This document shows positions 41,080 to 49,116 of a stretch of 58,341 nucleotides of DNA, piece after piece (the first letter of the stretch is position 1; each line of letters starts with the position of its first letter). The position numbers and the translations under genes are program-made. Source of the stretch: Actinokineospora spheciospongiae (lineage in GTDB: Bacteria > Actinomycetota > Actinomycetes > Mycobacteriales > Pseudonocardiaceae); assembly GCF_000564855.1 (NCBI RefSeq), contig NZ_AYXG01000131.1:1-58341 (forward strand), in the 5' to 3' direction. The notes below the pieces were generated by a model. That model was given only the letters and a program-made list of their open reading frames with translations, was not told where the DNA came from and did not search any database.

Positions 41080-42803
41080 CGCTGCCCATCGCGGGTGGGG
41101 CCCGGGTGCGGGCGGCGGTGTGGGGCGAGATCGTCGCCGACCGCCGGACCGTCGTCGGCGTGCTGGTCCTGAACAGCCTGGCGGCGGCGGCCGGGCTGGT
41201 GGGGCCGTGGTTGCTGGGGCGGATCGTCGACGCGGTGCGGTCGGGTTCCGACGTGCTCGCGACCGTGGACCGGCTCGCCCTGGTCATCCTGGTGTTCACC
41301 GTGGCGCAGACGCTGCTGTCGCGGGCCGCCCTGTCGCTGGGCCACCGGTTCGGCGAGCGGACCGCCGGGCGCATCCGCGAGCGGTTCCTGGCGCGCACGC
41401 TGGACCTGCCCGCCTCGGCCGTGGAGCGGGTGTCGACCGGCGACCTGATCGCCCGGGGCAGCACGGACTCCGCCACCGTCGCCTCGGTGCTGCGGCAGGC
41501 GTTGCCGGAAGTCCTCGTCGCCCTGGTGTACGCGGTGTTCCTGATCGCGGCGGTGCTGGTGCTCGACCCGCTGCTGGGCGCCTGCGGGCTGCTGAGCCTG
41601 GTCGGCATCGGCGGCGCCCTGAACTGGTACCTGCGGCGCGCGCGGACCGCCTACCTGGCCGAGGCCGCCACCGGCGCCCGACTGGCCGACGTGGTGGCGA
41701 GCACCGCCGAGGGGGCGCGCACCATCGAGGCGCTGGGCCTGCAGCGGCGGCGGGAACAGGCGGCGGAGGCCGCGATCGCAGACGCGCGGCGGGCGCGGTC
41801 GCACACGCTGCGGCTGCGCAGCGTCCTGTTCCCGACGTTCGACGTGTCCCACCGGCTGCCGCTGGTCGCCGTGCTGCTGGTCGGCGGCGCCCTGCACATC
41901 GGGGGCGCGGCCAGCCTGGGCACGGTCGTCGCGGCCACGGTGTACCTGCGCCAGCTCGGGTCACCCCTGGACACGCTGATGGTCTGGGTCGAACAGCTCC
42001 AGGGCGCGGTGGCCTCCTTCGCCAGGGTCGAGGGCTTGGCGGAAATCCCCCGCGCCGCCCGCGGTGACACCCGGACCCCGGCCGACGACCGGATCGAGGT
42101 CCGCGCCGTCCACTACGCCTACGACGGCGAACGCGACGTCCTCACCGACGTGGACTTCTCGGTGAACCCGGGTGAACGGCTCGCCGTCGTCGGCGCCTCC
42201 GGGGCAGGCAAGTCCACTTTGGGCAGACTGCTGGCCGGAGTGGACAGACCGCGTTCCGGCTCGGTCACCGTCGGCGGCGTCCCGATCGTCGACCTGCCCC
42301 CGGACGCGCTGCGCGAACAGGTGGTCCTGGTCACCCAGGACCACCACGTGTTCCGCGAATCGGTGCGGGACAACCTGCTGATCGTCAAACCCGACGCCCA
42401 CGACGACGACCTGCGCGCCGCCCTCGATGCGGTGGGCGCCACCTGGCTCACCGACCTCCCGGACGACCTCGACACGGTGATCGGCACCGACACCCACCTC
42501 GACGGCGCCCAGGCCCAACAGCTCTCCCTGGCCCGCGTGGTCCTCGCCGACCCGCACACCCTCGTCCTGGACGAGGCCACAGCCCTGCTCGACCCCACCA
42601 CCGCCCGCACCACCGAACGCTCCCTGGCGGCGGTCCTGCGCGGTCGCACCGTCATCGCGATCGCCCACCGCCTGCAAACCGCCCACGACGCCGACCGCGT
42701 CGCGGTCATGGACGCGGGCAGGCTCATCGAAATCGGCACCCACGACGAACTGGTCGCCGCGGGCGGCGCCTACGGCGCCCTGTGGCGCTCCTGGCACGGC
42801 TGA
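41076..42803 (+). CDS. ABC exporter subunit with functional Walker motifs
   Basis: A 575-residue half-transporter with six helices and a complete ATPase core: GASGAGKST (Walker A), VVLVTQDHHVF (Q-loop), LVLDEATALLD (Walker B) and AIAHRLQT (H-loop). Its signature is degenerate (LDGAQAQQ instead of LSGGQ). Paired with the upstream subunit it makes one good ATP site (its Walker motifs plus the partner LSGGQ) and one dead site, as known for TM287/288-type heterodimers. The cargo is unknown; the neighbouring AsnC and DHA2 genes suggest drug or metabolite efflux. Confidence 0.92.
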   Translation: MTLPIAGGARVRAAVWGEIVADRRTVVGVLVLNSLAAAAGLVGPWLLGRIVDAVRSGSDVLATVDRLALVILVFTVAQTLLSRAALSLGHRFGERTAGRIRERFLARTLDLPASAVERVSTGDLIARGSTDSATVASVLRQALPEVLVALVYAVFLIAAVLVLDPLLGACGLLSLVGIGGALNWYLRRARTAYLAEAATGARLADVVASTAEGARTIEALGLQRRREQAAEAAIADARRARSHTLRLRSVLFPTFDVSHRLPLVAVLLVGGALHIGGAASLGTVVAATVYLRQLGSPLDTLMVWVEQLQGAVASFARVEGLAEIPRAARGDTRTPADDRIEVRAVHYAYDGERDVLTDVDFSVNPGERLAVVGASGAGKSTLGRLLAGVDRPRSGSVTVGGVPIVDLPPDALREQVVLVTQDHHVFRESVRDNLLIVKPDAHDDDLRAALDAVGATWLTDLPDDLDTVIGTDTHLDGAQAQQLSLARVVLADPHTLVLDEATALLDPTTARTTERSLAAVLRGRTVIAIAHRLQTAHDADRVAVMDAGRLIEIGTHDELVAAGGAYGALWRSWHG

Positions 42804-42929
42804 GCGGGTGCCGCGCCCAACCCGAGGGCGGTCGAGAGGACCGGGCGGATCATCCTGTCGCGGAAGGAGGCACGGCCGGTGGGAGAACAGCAGCCGCGGC
42901 GGGCGGGGCGTGGATCTGCTTCAGGGAAC

Positions 42930-42957
42930 GGACCGCACCCGCGCGCGGGTGCGGCCC
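42930..42957. terminator. Hairpin terminator between ABC exporter and secreted protein
   Basis: CCGCACCCGC (42933-42942) and GCGGGTGCGG (42945-42954) form a 10-bp stem, extended by GG/CC outside a mismatch. It lies between convergent genes and can serve both. Confidence 0.65.
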
Positions 42958-42964
42958 GTCCTGA

Positions 42965-43597
42965 TCAGACGTACGAAGAGTAGGTGGCGTTGCCATTGCT
43001 GAAGACGTTGATCTGGGTGTACGGGTAGCTCCAGCCGGGACAGCCGTAGGTGGCCAGGCAGTGGTGGACCTGGCGCTGCATGACCGAGCTGGTGACGGTG
43101 CCGCCCGGCGGGTTGGCGAAGTTCTGCAGGTAGGCGCCGAAGTTCGCGGTGCCGTCGTTGTAGTCGACGATGTCGTAGCGGTTCTTCCAGGCCCTGACGA
43201 CGTTGTAGTTGTAGTACCACTCGACGTACTGGCGGTAGCTGTAGACCGTGAAGCCCAGGGTCGAGTAGTAGTTCACCCGGACGTACGCCCAGTTGTACTC
43301 GTCCTGCGCGGTCTGCGTGCCCAGCTCACCCGTGGGTCGGTTGCCGGACCCCCGCTCGAACTGCACGGTGGTCTTCGCCGGGTCGACGACCCGCTTGGCG
43401 ACCTCGGGCACCCGGGCCAGCAGCGCCCGGTCGGCGTCGGTGGCCCGCTCGTGCCACACCCGGTCGATGGCCGCGGACAACTGGGCCGTGCTCGGTTCGG
43501 CGGTCGCCGAGGCAGGGGCGGCGAGCGCGATCACCCCCAGCGCGACGGCCACCAGCGTGGTGATCAGGCGGCGCGAGCCGCTTCTGCGTGGTTTCAT
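42965..43597 (-). CDS. Secreted protein of unknown function, aromatic-rich
   Basis: A 210-residue exported protein: MKPRRSGSRRLITTLVAVALGVIALAAPASA is a clear signal peptide (quoted only to show charge and core). The mature part is unusually rich in Tyr, Trp and Asn (for example YVEWYYNYNVV and YNWAYVRVNYYS) and ends in a segment with two cysteines, CLATYGCPGW. I recognise no family. The ATG at 43597 follows GGAGGAAG. It is divergent from the SARP/AfsR regulator, which lies 167 bp away, and may be controlled by it. Confidence 0.78.
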   Translation of the reverse strand: MKPRRSGSRRLITTLVAVALGVIALAAPASATAEPSTAQLSAAIDRVWHERATDADRALLARVPEVAKRVVDPAKTTVQFERGSGNRPTGELGTQTAQDEYNWAYVRVNYYSTLGFTVYSYRQYVEWYYNYNVVRAWKNRYDIVDYNDGTANFGAYLQNFANPPGGTVTSSVMQRQVHHCLATYGCPGWSYPYTQINVFSNGNATYSSYV

Positions 43598-43719
43598 GAG
43601 TCTTCCTCCGCTCTCGCCCCGGCGCCCTCGCTGCCGGGCCGTCGACGACCGTCGCAACCGGCGGTGGTCAACCACTGGACGCTCTCTGGACGCGGTGGCG
43701 AGGACGACCGGCCCGCGCA

Positions 43720-43740
43720 CCCGGTGTGGTAGACACCGGG
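43720..43740. promoter_or_regulatory. Inverted repeat CCCGGTGT-N5-ACACCGGG before the SARP gene
   Basis: Exact 8-bp arms at 43720-43727 and 43733-43740 with GGTAG between, ending 24 bp before the GTG at 43765. It is either an operator or a hairpin in the leader of the regulator mRNA. Confidence 0.45.
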
Positions 43741-43764
43741 GGGACCTCGCGGAGCGGAGGCGCA

Positions 43765-46518
43765 GTGCGCGTTCAGGTGCTGGGGGCGGTGCGGGCGTGG
43801 TCCGGTACCGATGAGGTGAACATCGGATCACCCGGCAGACGGGCCCTGCTGACGTTGCTGGCCCTGGCCGACGGGCACCCGCTGGGGATGAACGGGCTGA
43901 TCGAGGCGCTGTGGGGTGAGCGGTCCCCGCGCAGCGCGGTGAACGTGGTGCACACCCACGTCAAGCACCTGCGCCGGGTGCTCGAACCCGCACGGCGACC
44001 GGGCTCCCCCGCGCGGGTTCTGGTGCGCTGCGGCGACGGGTACGCCCTGCGACTGCCCGACGAAGCCCTTGACCTGGCGCAGTTCCGGCGGTTGGCCGCC
44101 TCCGGCGCGGCGCTGTGCCGGGCAGGGGAGCACCGCGCCGCGACCGCCCGGTTGACCAGCGCGCTGGAGCTCTGGGCCGGTCCACCCGGTGGCGGGCTCG
44201 CCGCGCTGGCGGGCAACCCCGCCGTGACGGCGGCGGTTCGCGAGTGGTTGTCAGCGGTGCTGGCGCACGGTGAGGCCGCGCTCGCGGCGGGGGAACCGGC
44301 GGTCGCCGTGCCGCTGCTGTCGCGGGCCACCGCCGAGGCCCCGTTGGACGAGTCGTTGCACGCGCTGCTCATCCGCGCCCACCACGCCACGGGTGACCGC
44401 TCGGCGGCGGCCGCGGCCTTCCACCGGGTGCGCAAGGACCTGGCGGCGGAACTGGGACTCGACCCCGGTCCGAAACTGACCGCCGCGTACAGCGAAGTCC
44501 TCGCCAGCAGGCCCGCGGCCGCGGCCAGGGTTGTTGCCGTGGTGCCAAAGCAGTTGCCACCCGCCTGCGGGTCCTTCGTCCTCCGGGACGAAGTGCTCGC
44601 GGAGCTGGACGCGGTGGTGGCCGACGGCGACCGCGGGGTGCCGGTCGCGGTGGTGGACGGGACGGCGGGCGTGGGCAAGACGACGGTGGTGGTGCACTGG
44701 GCGCACGGGGTCGCGGACCGCTTCCCGGACGGGCAGCTGTTCGTGGACCTGCGCGGGTTCGGGCCGGGGGCGCCGCTGGACCCCACCGACGTGCTGGCCG
44801 GGTTCACCGAGGTGCTGGGGGTTCCCGCCGGGGCCTCGTCGGACCTGGCTGCCCGCACGGGGTTGTTCCGCAGCCTGCTGGCGGGCAAGCGGGTCCTGGT
44901 GGTGCTGGACAACGCCCGCGACGCCGACCAGGTGCGCCCGCTGCTGCCCGGGACGGCGGGCTGCGCCGCGGTGGTGACCAGCCGATCCCGGCTGCCCGGT
45001 CTGCTGGTGGGCGGGGCGCGGGCAGTCGCGGTGGACCTGCTCGCCCCGGCGGAGGCGCGCGAGATGCTCGCCGGGCGGCTGGGCAGCACCCGCGTGGCCG
45101 CCGAACCCGAGGCCGCGGAACGGGTGATCGCCGCGTGCGCGGGGCTGCCGCTGGCGCTGGCGGTGGCCGCGGCGCGGGCGACGACCACACCGCTGGTCGA
45201 CGTGGTCGCGGACCTGGACGAGGCGGGCAGCCTCGACGCCCTCGCGACCGGCGAACCCCACTCGGACATCCGCGTGGCCTTCGAGACCAGCCACCGGGCG
45301 GTCGCGGAGCCCGCGGCCGGTCTGCTCGACCTGCTCGGCGTGCACCCGCTCCCGGAACTCCCCCTCGCGGCGGCCACCGCACTGGCGGGCACACCCACGA
45401 CCGCGACCCGCCGCTGCCTGCGCACCCTCGCCGACGCCAGGCTCGTGGACGACCGCGGCCACGGGCGGTTCCGGCTGCACGACCTGCTGCACGACTACGC
45501 CCGCGAGCGGGCAGCCGAACTTCCCGCCCGGGCGGCCGCCGCGGCCCTGGACCGGCTGTTGGACCACTACCTGCACTCGACCCGCGCCGCGGCGCGCACG
45601 TTCTCCCCGTACACCGACACCCGGGAGGTGCCCGCCCCCGCGCCCGGGTCGGAACCGCTGGACTTCACCGACCGCGCCGCGGCCACCGCCTGGTTCGCCG
45701 TGGAGCAGGAGGCGCTGGTGGCGCTGGTCGGCACCGCGGAAGCGGCGGGTCGCGACCGGCACGTGTGCGAACTGGCCGTCGCCCAGCGCTTCTGGCTCGA
45801 CCGCCGCGGCAGGTGGGAGTGCATGCGCGCCCTGGGCGAGGTCGCGCTGGCGGCGGCGGACCGGCTGGGCGACCCGTGGCTGCGCGGTCGCTGCCACCGC
45901 GAGCTGGTGACCGCGCACATGCGGTTGGCGCGCTGGGCGGACGGCGAGCACCACCTCGCCGCGGCGCTGCGGCTGCTCGAGGAGGCGGCCGACCCGGTCG
46001 CCTACGGGCAGACCCTGGTCAACGGCGCGCAGATGCGCCGCAAGCAGGGGCGCGTCGAGGAGGCCCTGCACGACGCCAGGACCGGCCTGGGTCTGTTGGT
46101 CGAGGCCGGGCACAACGGGCAAGCCCTGGCGCTGAGCCTGGTCGGCAGCCTGCTGTCGCAGACCGGGGCGCACGTCGAGGCGCTGGCCGCCCACGAGCGG
46201 GCCCTGCACCTGCAGCGGCAGCTCGGATACCGCTTCGGCGAGGCGGACACGCTGCTGGCGATGGGCACCGTCCGCCACAACACCGGCGACAACGAGGGGG
46301 CCAGGGCGTGCCACCGGCGCGCGGTCGAGCTGTTCGGCGAAGCGGGCGACCAGTTCTGCGTCGCCGACAGCCTGCTGCGCCTGGGCGACGACGAGCACGC
46401 CTTGGGCCACACCGCCGACGCCCGGGCGAACTGGGAGCAGAGCCTGAGCATCCTCACCGGGCTGCGCAACCCGTTGGCGGACACCGCTCGCCTGCGGTTG
46501 TCCGAGACCAGCGGCTGA
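43765..46518 (+). CDS. AfsR/SARP-family regulator with NB-ARC and TPR domains
   Basis: A 917-residue large SARP. Residues 1-90 are an OmpR-like DNA-binding domain (VQVLGAVRAW, RRALLTLLALADGHPLGMNGLIEALWGE), residues about 95-255 the bacterial transcriptional activation domain ending in LGLDPGPKL. An NB-ARC/STAND ATPase follows with Walker A GTAGVGKTT (Lys305) and the GLPLALAVAA motif, then winged-helix and TPR-like repeats to the end. Such proteins activate antibiotic and secondary-metabolite genes. The GTG at 43765 follows GGAGCGGAGG. Secreted-protein genes lie on both sides, so those are its nearest possible targets; whether it also acts on the PKS operon is open. Confidence 0.92.
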   Translation: MRVQVLGAVRAWSGTDEVNIGSPGRRALLTLLALADGHPLGMNGLIEALWGERSPRSAVNVVHTHVKHLRRVLEPARRPGSPARVLVRCGDGYALRLPDEALDLAQFRRLAASGAALCRAGEHRAATARLTSALELWAGPPGGGLAALAGNPAVTAAVREWLSAVLAHGEAALAAGEPAVAVPLLSRATAEAPLDESLHALLIRAHHATGDRSAAAAAFHRVRKDLAAELGLDPGPKLTAAYSEVLASRPAAAARVVAVVPKQLPPACGSFVLRDEVLAELDAVVADGDRGVPVAVVDGTAGVGKTTVVVHWAHGVADRFPDGQLFVDLRGFGPGAPLDPTDVLAGFTEVLGVPAGASSDLAARTGLFRSLLAGKRVLVVLDNARDADQVRPLLPGTAGCAAVVTSRSRLPGLLVGGARAVAVDLLAPAEAREMLAGRLGSTRVAAEPEAAERVIAACAGLPLALAVAAARATTTPLVDVVADLDEAGSLDALATGEPHSDIRVAFETSHRAVAEPAAGLLDLLGVHPLPELPLAAATALAGTPTTATRRCLRTLADARLVDDRGHGRFRLHDLLHDYARERAAELPARAAAAALDRLLDHYLHSTRAAARTFSPYTDTREVPAPAPGSEPLDFTDRAAATAWFAVEQEALVALVGTAEAAGRDRHVCELAVAQRFWLDRRGRWECMRALGEVALAAADRLGDPWLRGRCHRELVTAHMRLARWADGEHHLAAALRLLEEAADPVAYGQTLVNGAQMRRKQGRVEEALHDARTGLGLLVEAGHNGQALALSLVGSLLSQTGAHVEALAAHERALHLQRQLGYRFGEADTLLAMGTVRHNTGDNEGARACHRRAVELFGEAGDQFCVADSLLRLGDDEHALGHTADARANWEQSLSILTGLRNPLADTARLRLSETSG

Positions 46519-46533
46519 CCCCGGACGAGCGGC

Positions 46534-46564
46534 GGGGCCCGCCCGCGCACGGCGGGCGGGCCCC
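46534..46564. terminator. Bidirectional hairpin terminator
   Basis: GGGGCCCGCCCGC (46534-46546) pairs with GCGGGCGGGCCCC (46552-46564) across a 5-base loop, between the convergent SARP and secreted-protein genes. Confidence 0.8.
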
Positions 46565-46569
46565 GGCGG

Positions 46570-47145
46570 TCAGGCGAGCCCGTAGCGGTAGATCGACGTG
46601 TGCAGGTCGAACAGGTGCCACGAGTTCGGCGGGATCGTCCACGAGCCCGCGAAGGCGCCCTCGGAGGTGCCGTTGTCGACGTAGGCCACGTGCGTCAGGG
46701 TGTCGCTGGGGTCGTGGTTGGCGACGCTGAACCCGTTCAGCGCGTGGTGGTAGTCGGGACTGCCGACCTCGAACACCTGGCCCTCGCCACCGCACACCGC
46801 ACCCCGCCAGCCGATGCCGCCGACCAGGGCGTCGATGCAGAGCTGGGTCAGGCCCCACTGCTTCACGCGCAACGCCTGGAGCTGGTAGTACCAGGGGGAG
46901 ACGATTGAGCTGCCACCCGGCCTGTAACCGGAGGGGGTGTAGTCGCCGCACCGCCACTCGGTCCACACCCCGTTGATGCCGCGACCGGAGATGCAGATCA
47001 AGTGCGACCGGCTCTCCGAACCGGCGGGGCGGTCGGGGCCGTAGCGGTCGTACCAGGTCGCCGACGCGGGCGCGGCGGTCGCGACGGCCGCGGTGAGCAC
47101 CGCAGCCGCGACGACCGCGGCGCGGCGGAACCTCTTGCCGATCAT
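46570..47145 (-). CDS. Secreted cysteine-containing protein, paralogue A
   Basis: A 191-residue exported protein with a signal peptide ending near ATAAPASAT. The mature domain shares a clear pattern with its upstream neighbour: an early Cys, GINGVWTEWRCG, LRVKQWGLTQLC, DALVGGIGWRGAVCGGEGQVFEVGSPD and a C-terminal SWHLFDL. Four cysteines are conserved between the two, suggesting two disulfides. I recognise no family. A ribosome site GAGAGG precedes the ATG. It lies 31 bp downstream of the paralogue and is probably in the same operon. Confidence 0.8.
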   Translation of the reverse strand: MIGKRFRRAAVVAAAVLTAAVATAAPASATWYDRYGPDRPAGSESRSHLICISGRGINGVWTEWRCGDYTPSGYRPGGSSIVSPWYYQLQALRVKQWGLTQLCIDALVGGIGWRGAVCGGEGQVFEVGSPDYHHALNGFSVANHDPSDTLTHVAYVDNGTSEGAFAGSWTIPPNSWHLFDLHTSIYRYGLA

Positions 47146-47176
47146 GTCGTGCCTCTCTGCAGGGGGTGGGCGCGGT

Positions 47177-47743
47177 TCACAGGACCCAGAAGCCCTTCAT
47201 CGGGCCGCCGAGGTCGAACAGGTACCAGGACTCGGGTCCGATCAGGGTCGGCGACGGCCAGTTCCAGTTGTCCGACCGCTTGGCCTCGAAGGAGATGAGG
47301 TCGCTGGGGTGGTAGTTGGCGATGCTCAGCCCGTGGATGTAGTGCGAGTTGTCCGGGCTGCCGACCTCGAACACCTGGCCCTCGCCACCGCATTGCTGAC
47401 CCCGCCACCCGAGGCCGCCGACCAGGGAGTCCACGCACAGCAGCGGCAGCCCCCACTGCTTGAAGCGCAGCGCGGTGATCTTGCCGCCCGAGCCGTAGAC
47501 CCACGGGTCGGCGTTGCCGTCCCACCCGGTCTCGGTCTGCTGGGCGCACTTCCACCGGCTCCAGGACCCGTTGGTGCCACGGGCCTGGTTGCACACGGTG
47601 TGGTTGGAGTACACGGCGCCGGGCGGGAAAGCGGGCCCGTACACGTCGGTCCAGGACGCCGACGCGGGCACCGCGGTCCCCAGAACGGCCGCGGCGGTGG
47701 CCAGTGCCATGACCGCGAACCGGCGGATCTTCTTGCCGAACAT
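47177..47743 (-). CDS. Secreted cysteine-containing protein, paralogue B
   Basis: A 188-residue exported protein; the signal runs from MFGKKIRR through a hydrophobic core to VPASAS. It shares with paralogue A the segments GTNGSWSRWKC, LRFKQWGLPLLC, DSLVGGLGWRGQQCGGEGQVFEVGSPD, LSIANYHPSD and SWYLFDL. The C-terminus is hydrophobic. The ATG at 47743 follows GGAGGAC. A tandem duplication has clearly produced the pair, and the two have diverged outside the core, so they may have different partners. Function unknown. Confidence 0.8.
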   Translation of the reverse strand: MFGKKIRRFAVMALATAAAVLGTAVPASASWTDVYGPAFPPGAVYSNHTVCNQARGTNGSWSRWKCAQQTETGWDGNADPWVYGSGGKITALRFKQWGLPLLCVDSLVGGLGWRGQQCGGEGQVFEVGSPDNSHYIHGLSIANYHPSDLISFEAKRSDNWNWPSPTLIGPESWYLFDLGGPMKGFWVL

Positions 47744-48061
47744 GGAGTCCTCCAGTCCGGGGGTGGGCCCGGCCCACCCCGTGAACGCCCCGATCTGAGC
47801 GATGCCCCGACCCTCCCACCCTCGGATGGTCACCCTCTGGACATCGACTGGACGGTTCACCGGGCTCGGATCAGGGGCCTCCAGCGGGTGCGGAGGAGCA
47901 GCAGCGCACGGCGGCGCCGCGACCACCGGCAGCGGCAGCCTGCCAACCGCGGCGCACCCCGCCGAGCCGAGCGATCGATGCCCGCCCGTCCTTCCTCCGC
48001 CTGCCCCGGCGCCCCGGGGGCCTGTCCGGACAAGCAGCCCAGGTCGGGTCTCGGACCCGGA
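47744..48061. other. Intergenic region upstream of the secreted paralogues
   Basis: 318 bp without a supported gene. It contains the promoter of the paralogue operon and a GGGGTGGG/CCCACCCC hairpin near 47760-47780 in the expected leader. At 48035-48055 a short CGGGTC/GACCCG hairpin may end the gene at 48062. Nothing else stands out. Confidence 0.5.
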
Positions 48062-49045
48062 TCAGTCGAGTCCGAGTACGGGAAACTCCACCGCGGCGGC
48101 GGCCCCCGCACCCGGCGGTTCGCACCACGCGCGGTACCGGAGTCCATCCGGGCTCGTGATCCCGTACGCCCCGTGCAGTGCCGCGGTGCAGCACCGAGCG
48201 AGCTGCACGAACTCGTCCGTGAGCGCGGGGCGCCGGAGCGAGGACGTCCAGTTGGGTTGCGCGACGTCCGGCGCGGTCCACCCGGTCCGGCGCAGCAGGT
48301 GCTCGTCGGCGTCCCGCACGACGTCCGTCGCCGGTGCTTCCGCGTCGAGCAGGTCGGGCGCTGCCGCGAACTGCACGTACCGCCTGGGGTCCGCCGCCGC
48401 GTGGACGATGAGGAAGACACGGTCGGTCACGTCGCGGAACGCGTCCGCGAGGCGTTCGGTGAACAGCTCCCAGTCGTGCGCCATCCTCCACGGCACGGGG
48501 GGCGTGGTGGTGGACCGGGACCCCGGGTCGTCGGACGCGACCGGTTTCGCCCCTTCCGATCCGCGGTGGTCGGCCCGCTCGAAGCCCTCGACGTCCTGCG
48601 GGGTGTGGAACACCGCGCTGAGGCTCCTCGCGGTGAGGTTGAACGAGATCCGCCCGCCGGACGCGGTGTCCCAGTCCGCGGACGTCGTCCCCTCCCCGTC
48701 GCGCAGCGTCGGCACGCCCCAGCGCCCCTCCCCTTCGCGCACCGCCAGGGCGAAGGCGTCCCCGAGGAACCGCCTCGACCCGGGGGTCACCTCGCGGATC
48801 GTGTCCGCGACGTTGAGCTTGAGGTAGGACAGGTCGCCCTTGGAGCCGATGGTCGACACGTCCGGGACGGTGAACCCGGACACCGTGTTCATGAGGTAGG
48901 AGGTGCCGTCCTCGACCTCGGTCGTCCACCCGAACCGCTCGACGGCCCGCTGCTGCACCTGGTCGCGCGTGAGCGGCCAGGGCGCGGCGTCCCAGAAGTC
49001 CACGAGGTCGCACACCTCGGCCGGGGCCATCGCCTTCCACGTCAC
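48062..49045 (-). CDS. DUF6301/TY-Chap-like protein
   Basis: A 327-residue soluble protein. The first ~155 residues (APAEVCDLVDFWDAAPWPLTRD, QRAVERFGWTTE, GRISFNLTARSLSAVF) resemble what I know as DUF6301. The last ~140 (WELFTERLADAFRDVTDRVFLIV, YVQFAAAPDLLDAEAPATD, GWTAPDVAQPNWTSSL) resemble the YbjN-like TY-Chap domain found in chaperone-type or immunity-type actinobacterial proteins. A linker rich in Ser, Thr and Pro joins them. I infer a chaperone or immunity role but have no direct evidence. It is a single-gene unit. Confidence 0.65.
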   Translation of the reverse strand: MTWKAMAPAEVCDLVDFWDAAPWPLTRDQVQQRAVERFGWTTEVEDGTSYLMNTVSGFTVPDVSTIGSKGDLSYLKLNVADTIREVTPGSRRFLGDAFALAVREGEGRWGVPTLRDGEGTTSADWDTASGGRISFNLTARSLSAVFHTPQDVEGFERADHRGSEGAKPVASDDPGSRSTTTPPVPWRMAHDWELFTERLADAFRDVTDRVFLIVHAAADPRRYVQFAAAPDLLDAEAPATDVVRDADEHLLRRTGWTAPDVAQPNWTSSLRRPALTDEFVQLARCCTAALHGAYGITSPDGLRYRAWCEPPGAGAAAAVEFPVLGLD

Positions 49046-49116
49046 TTCTCGATCATCTCCTCGCAGTGTCGCGCACCAGTCTCGCAGGCGGTGACGCGTG
49101 GACGACTCGGGCAGGC

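Noticed and set aside
36878-41608. 1500-codon open frame on the minus strand across the exporter, AsnC and ABC genes
   Set aside because: It runs through several unrelated, well-supported genes in another frame and its translation is repetitive and unlike any protein family.
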